A stretch of 64,000 bases of DNA, from positions 1 to 64,000 of the forward strand of contig JASANH010001582.1 in NCBI GenBank assembly GCA_030248295.1, written 5' to 3'. The position numbers and the translations under genes are program-made. Source of the DNA: Mesodorylaimus sp. YZB2_4. Its lineage: Eukaryota; Nematoda; Enoplea; Dorylaimida; Dorylaimidae. Positions 62,565 through 64,000 of this stretch are shown here, one piece after another; the stretch's first letter is position 1; each line of letters begins with the position of its first letter. The notes beneath the pieces were generated by a model. The model ran no database searches. It was given only the letters and a program-made list of their open reading frames with translations, and had not been told where the DNA came from.

Positions 62565-63186
62565 CTGAAAAGCAAAGTATGAGTGAGTGGTGCCACAAGC
62601 GCTCGTGGTACATGCAACTCTCAGAGGAGACCCTTGAGAAAGAAAAAATTTAAGACATCACGCCTTGCCAAAACGTTTGGTGCATAAAGTTACCTGTCAT
62701 CCAAATGATTGCATTCATCTGACGCGGGATGGTATTCGCATACACTCTAGTCACAGTGCGTGGTGTAGATAGCTTCTTGCCCCGTCTTGGACAACTCTAT
62801 TTCCTGTGTATATCTATTAGAAATATGGGTTCAGCGCACATAAGCTCTTACAGACAAGTTTAACGTTAGGCCATGGTGGGTTGATATTTCAGCCGCAGGT
62901 ATACTCGAAAGACTTGACTGCTCAAGTCGGAGTTTTTGTTCCGTCGACTACGGTCGCCAACTCTCTCCTGGGCCTGCCAAGCTTGGTTACGCAAGTCGAA
63001 CTTACAGATAAGCTGTCCTATCTGGGAGACAAGAAATCAGGCAAATATTCGTTCCGTGCAGTCTAAGACTACAACAAAGTGTGAATCTACATAGTAAATA
63101 GCGACTTGCTGCTACAGTAAAATTATGAAAATATGCACCAACCGTATTTCCTGAAATGTCACCTCGGGGATAGCTTCAATGTAATC

Positions 63187-64000
63187 CTAAACTGCTTTAG
63201 CTTGCATTTCAAAAGTTTTGGGTAACCTGTTAGAGAAAATTGATTTATTTGCCATTTCCGAAAATCCCCATCGAATTTTCTCCTCCCTTAAATCTCCCAT
63301 GGAACACTCGAGAATGCATGGGGGATCTCTCAAAAGCTGTCCCGCCAACACCGAAGGTATCTGAAGAAGGGAGTTCCCACTTGCGCACGGAGGAGTTGTG
63401 ATCTCTTCTACTCCCATTGCGAGTCCCGAACGATGAATTACTCTGCATGCGACAGTTCATATTCAACAACCTGGCAGTCATCATGCATGAAACAATATCC
63501 CTTCAGTGCATTCATGCGAGTTGATTTAACAGTCCCTACTTGGATGCATGGCTGCTTTTATTACTGCACGCTGCGCTCTATTTGCGAAAGACAAGACAGT
63601 TTCTGATCTAGCGACCAAGTTTTTCATTGCACTCACCTGAAACCAGTCCTTTGAAAGTCGAAGCTTTTGTCTGCATCGTTGTCGCCCTCCTTGATTTCAA
63701 TATAATTTCTCTCGCCCGTTTCGCTATCCACACATCCGGGGGCCGCAAGATGAAAGCTGATATTTGCAACCTCCAGTTCTACTTGGCTGCCATTTTTGCC
63801 CTAAAATAGACGAAGCTAGAGCGAATATTTTAGTCAGTTACCTTTTTTAAAGCTGATTGATGATGACGGATTTGAGCGAGTATGCGAGTTTTTCTCTCGA
63901 GCTTACCCAAATGTGCCAAAAACACTTGTTTTCGTTGTCAGCTCCTCTTTCTCCCGTAAAACTGACGTGAAGTTCCTTCCAGTCATCAGTGGCAAAAACT
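63187..64000 (-). CDS. CUB-domain protein, partial (5' part beyond the window)
   Basis: The exon entering at 64000 and ending at 63907, followed by 63800-63637, reads a CUB-like domain. It has CFWHIWGKNG, then QVELEVANISFHLAAPGC and NYIEIKEGDND, which corresponds to the CxWxI ... IxLxFxxFxL ... C...DYLEIxDG pattern. A third exon from 63442 to a stop at 63187 fits the phase (ends in phase 2, continues GFRVIHRSGLA) and adds Cys pairs (PPCASG, PPCILEC). That last link is less certain. CUB domains occur in secreted or membrane proteins and bind proteins or glycans, often with calcium. Confidence 0.65.

Overview
This window looks like nuclear DNA of a small-genome invertebrate. Genes have many short GT-AG introns (often 50-60 bases, with strong pyrimidine-AG acceptors), secreted and membrane animal protein families, tRNA-derived SINEs and a decayed mariner. 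The gene mix (collagen prolyl 4-hydroxylase alpha array, smoothelin-type CH proteins, DEG/ENaC channel, divergent ionotropic receptor, orphan GPCR, extracellular Cu/Zn SOD) suggests an ecdysozoan. A tardigrade would fit, but no single diagnostic gene proves it.

Left part (1-24 kb): an array of prolyl 4-hydroxylase alpha (P4HA) genes. P4HA-1 (minus, 1975-3697) has lost its 5' half and lies inside a large inverted repeat (arms 1-375 and 3662-4036) together with a mariner remnant. P4HA-2, -3 and -4 (plus, 4748-13905) are full-length tandem copies with nearly identical exon plans of 11 exons. P4HA-5 (plus, 21679-23882) lacks the N-terminal P4Ha_N module and sits between two direct repeats. At least three orphan P4HA exon relics (about 6.4, 8.0 and 34.2 kb) show repeated birth and loss of copies. 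Between P4HA-4 and P4HA-5, on the minus strand, are a transmembrane C-type lectin with an ITIM-like tail motif, an intronless expansin/RlpA-like secreted protein that may be foreign in origin, and a damaged DEG/ENaC channel gene.

Middle part (25-39 kb): an intronless seven-helix receptor (25202-26251) and an ionotropic-receptor-like gene (29458-30759, minus), then about 9 kb with no convincing gene but several dispersed repeats and gene relics.

Right part (39.7-64 kb): two smoothelin-like CH-domain paralogs face each other tail to tail (A, plus, 39712-42199; B, minus, 43445-49910). B carries at least two internal alternative first exons: one supplies a long RRxS-rich N-terminus, the other a membrane anchor. 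Both join the common CH exons in the correct phase. A separate gene, C (57157-58675, minus), encodes a protein resembling the RRxS-rich module without the CH domain. After a 7 kb gene-poor stretch before C, the window ends with an extracellular Cu/Zn SOD with a hydrophobic C-terminus, a bulb-type (mannose-lectin-like) repeat protein and a CUB-domain protein that runs off the end.

Functional reading (inference): the P4HA array points to heavy hydroxylation of collagen-like or cuticular proteins in the ER, and the lectin, CUB, SOD and expansin-like genes are secretory or cell-surface products. The smoothelin genes belong to the actin/contractile system. Exon boundaries were read by eye. For P4HA-1 to -5, smoothelin A and B, gene C and SOD, the summed exon lengths are exact multiples of three with consistent phases, which supports the models. 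Individual boundaries may still be off by a base or two.
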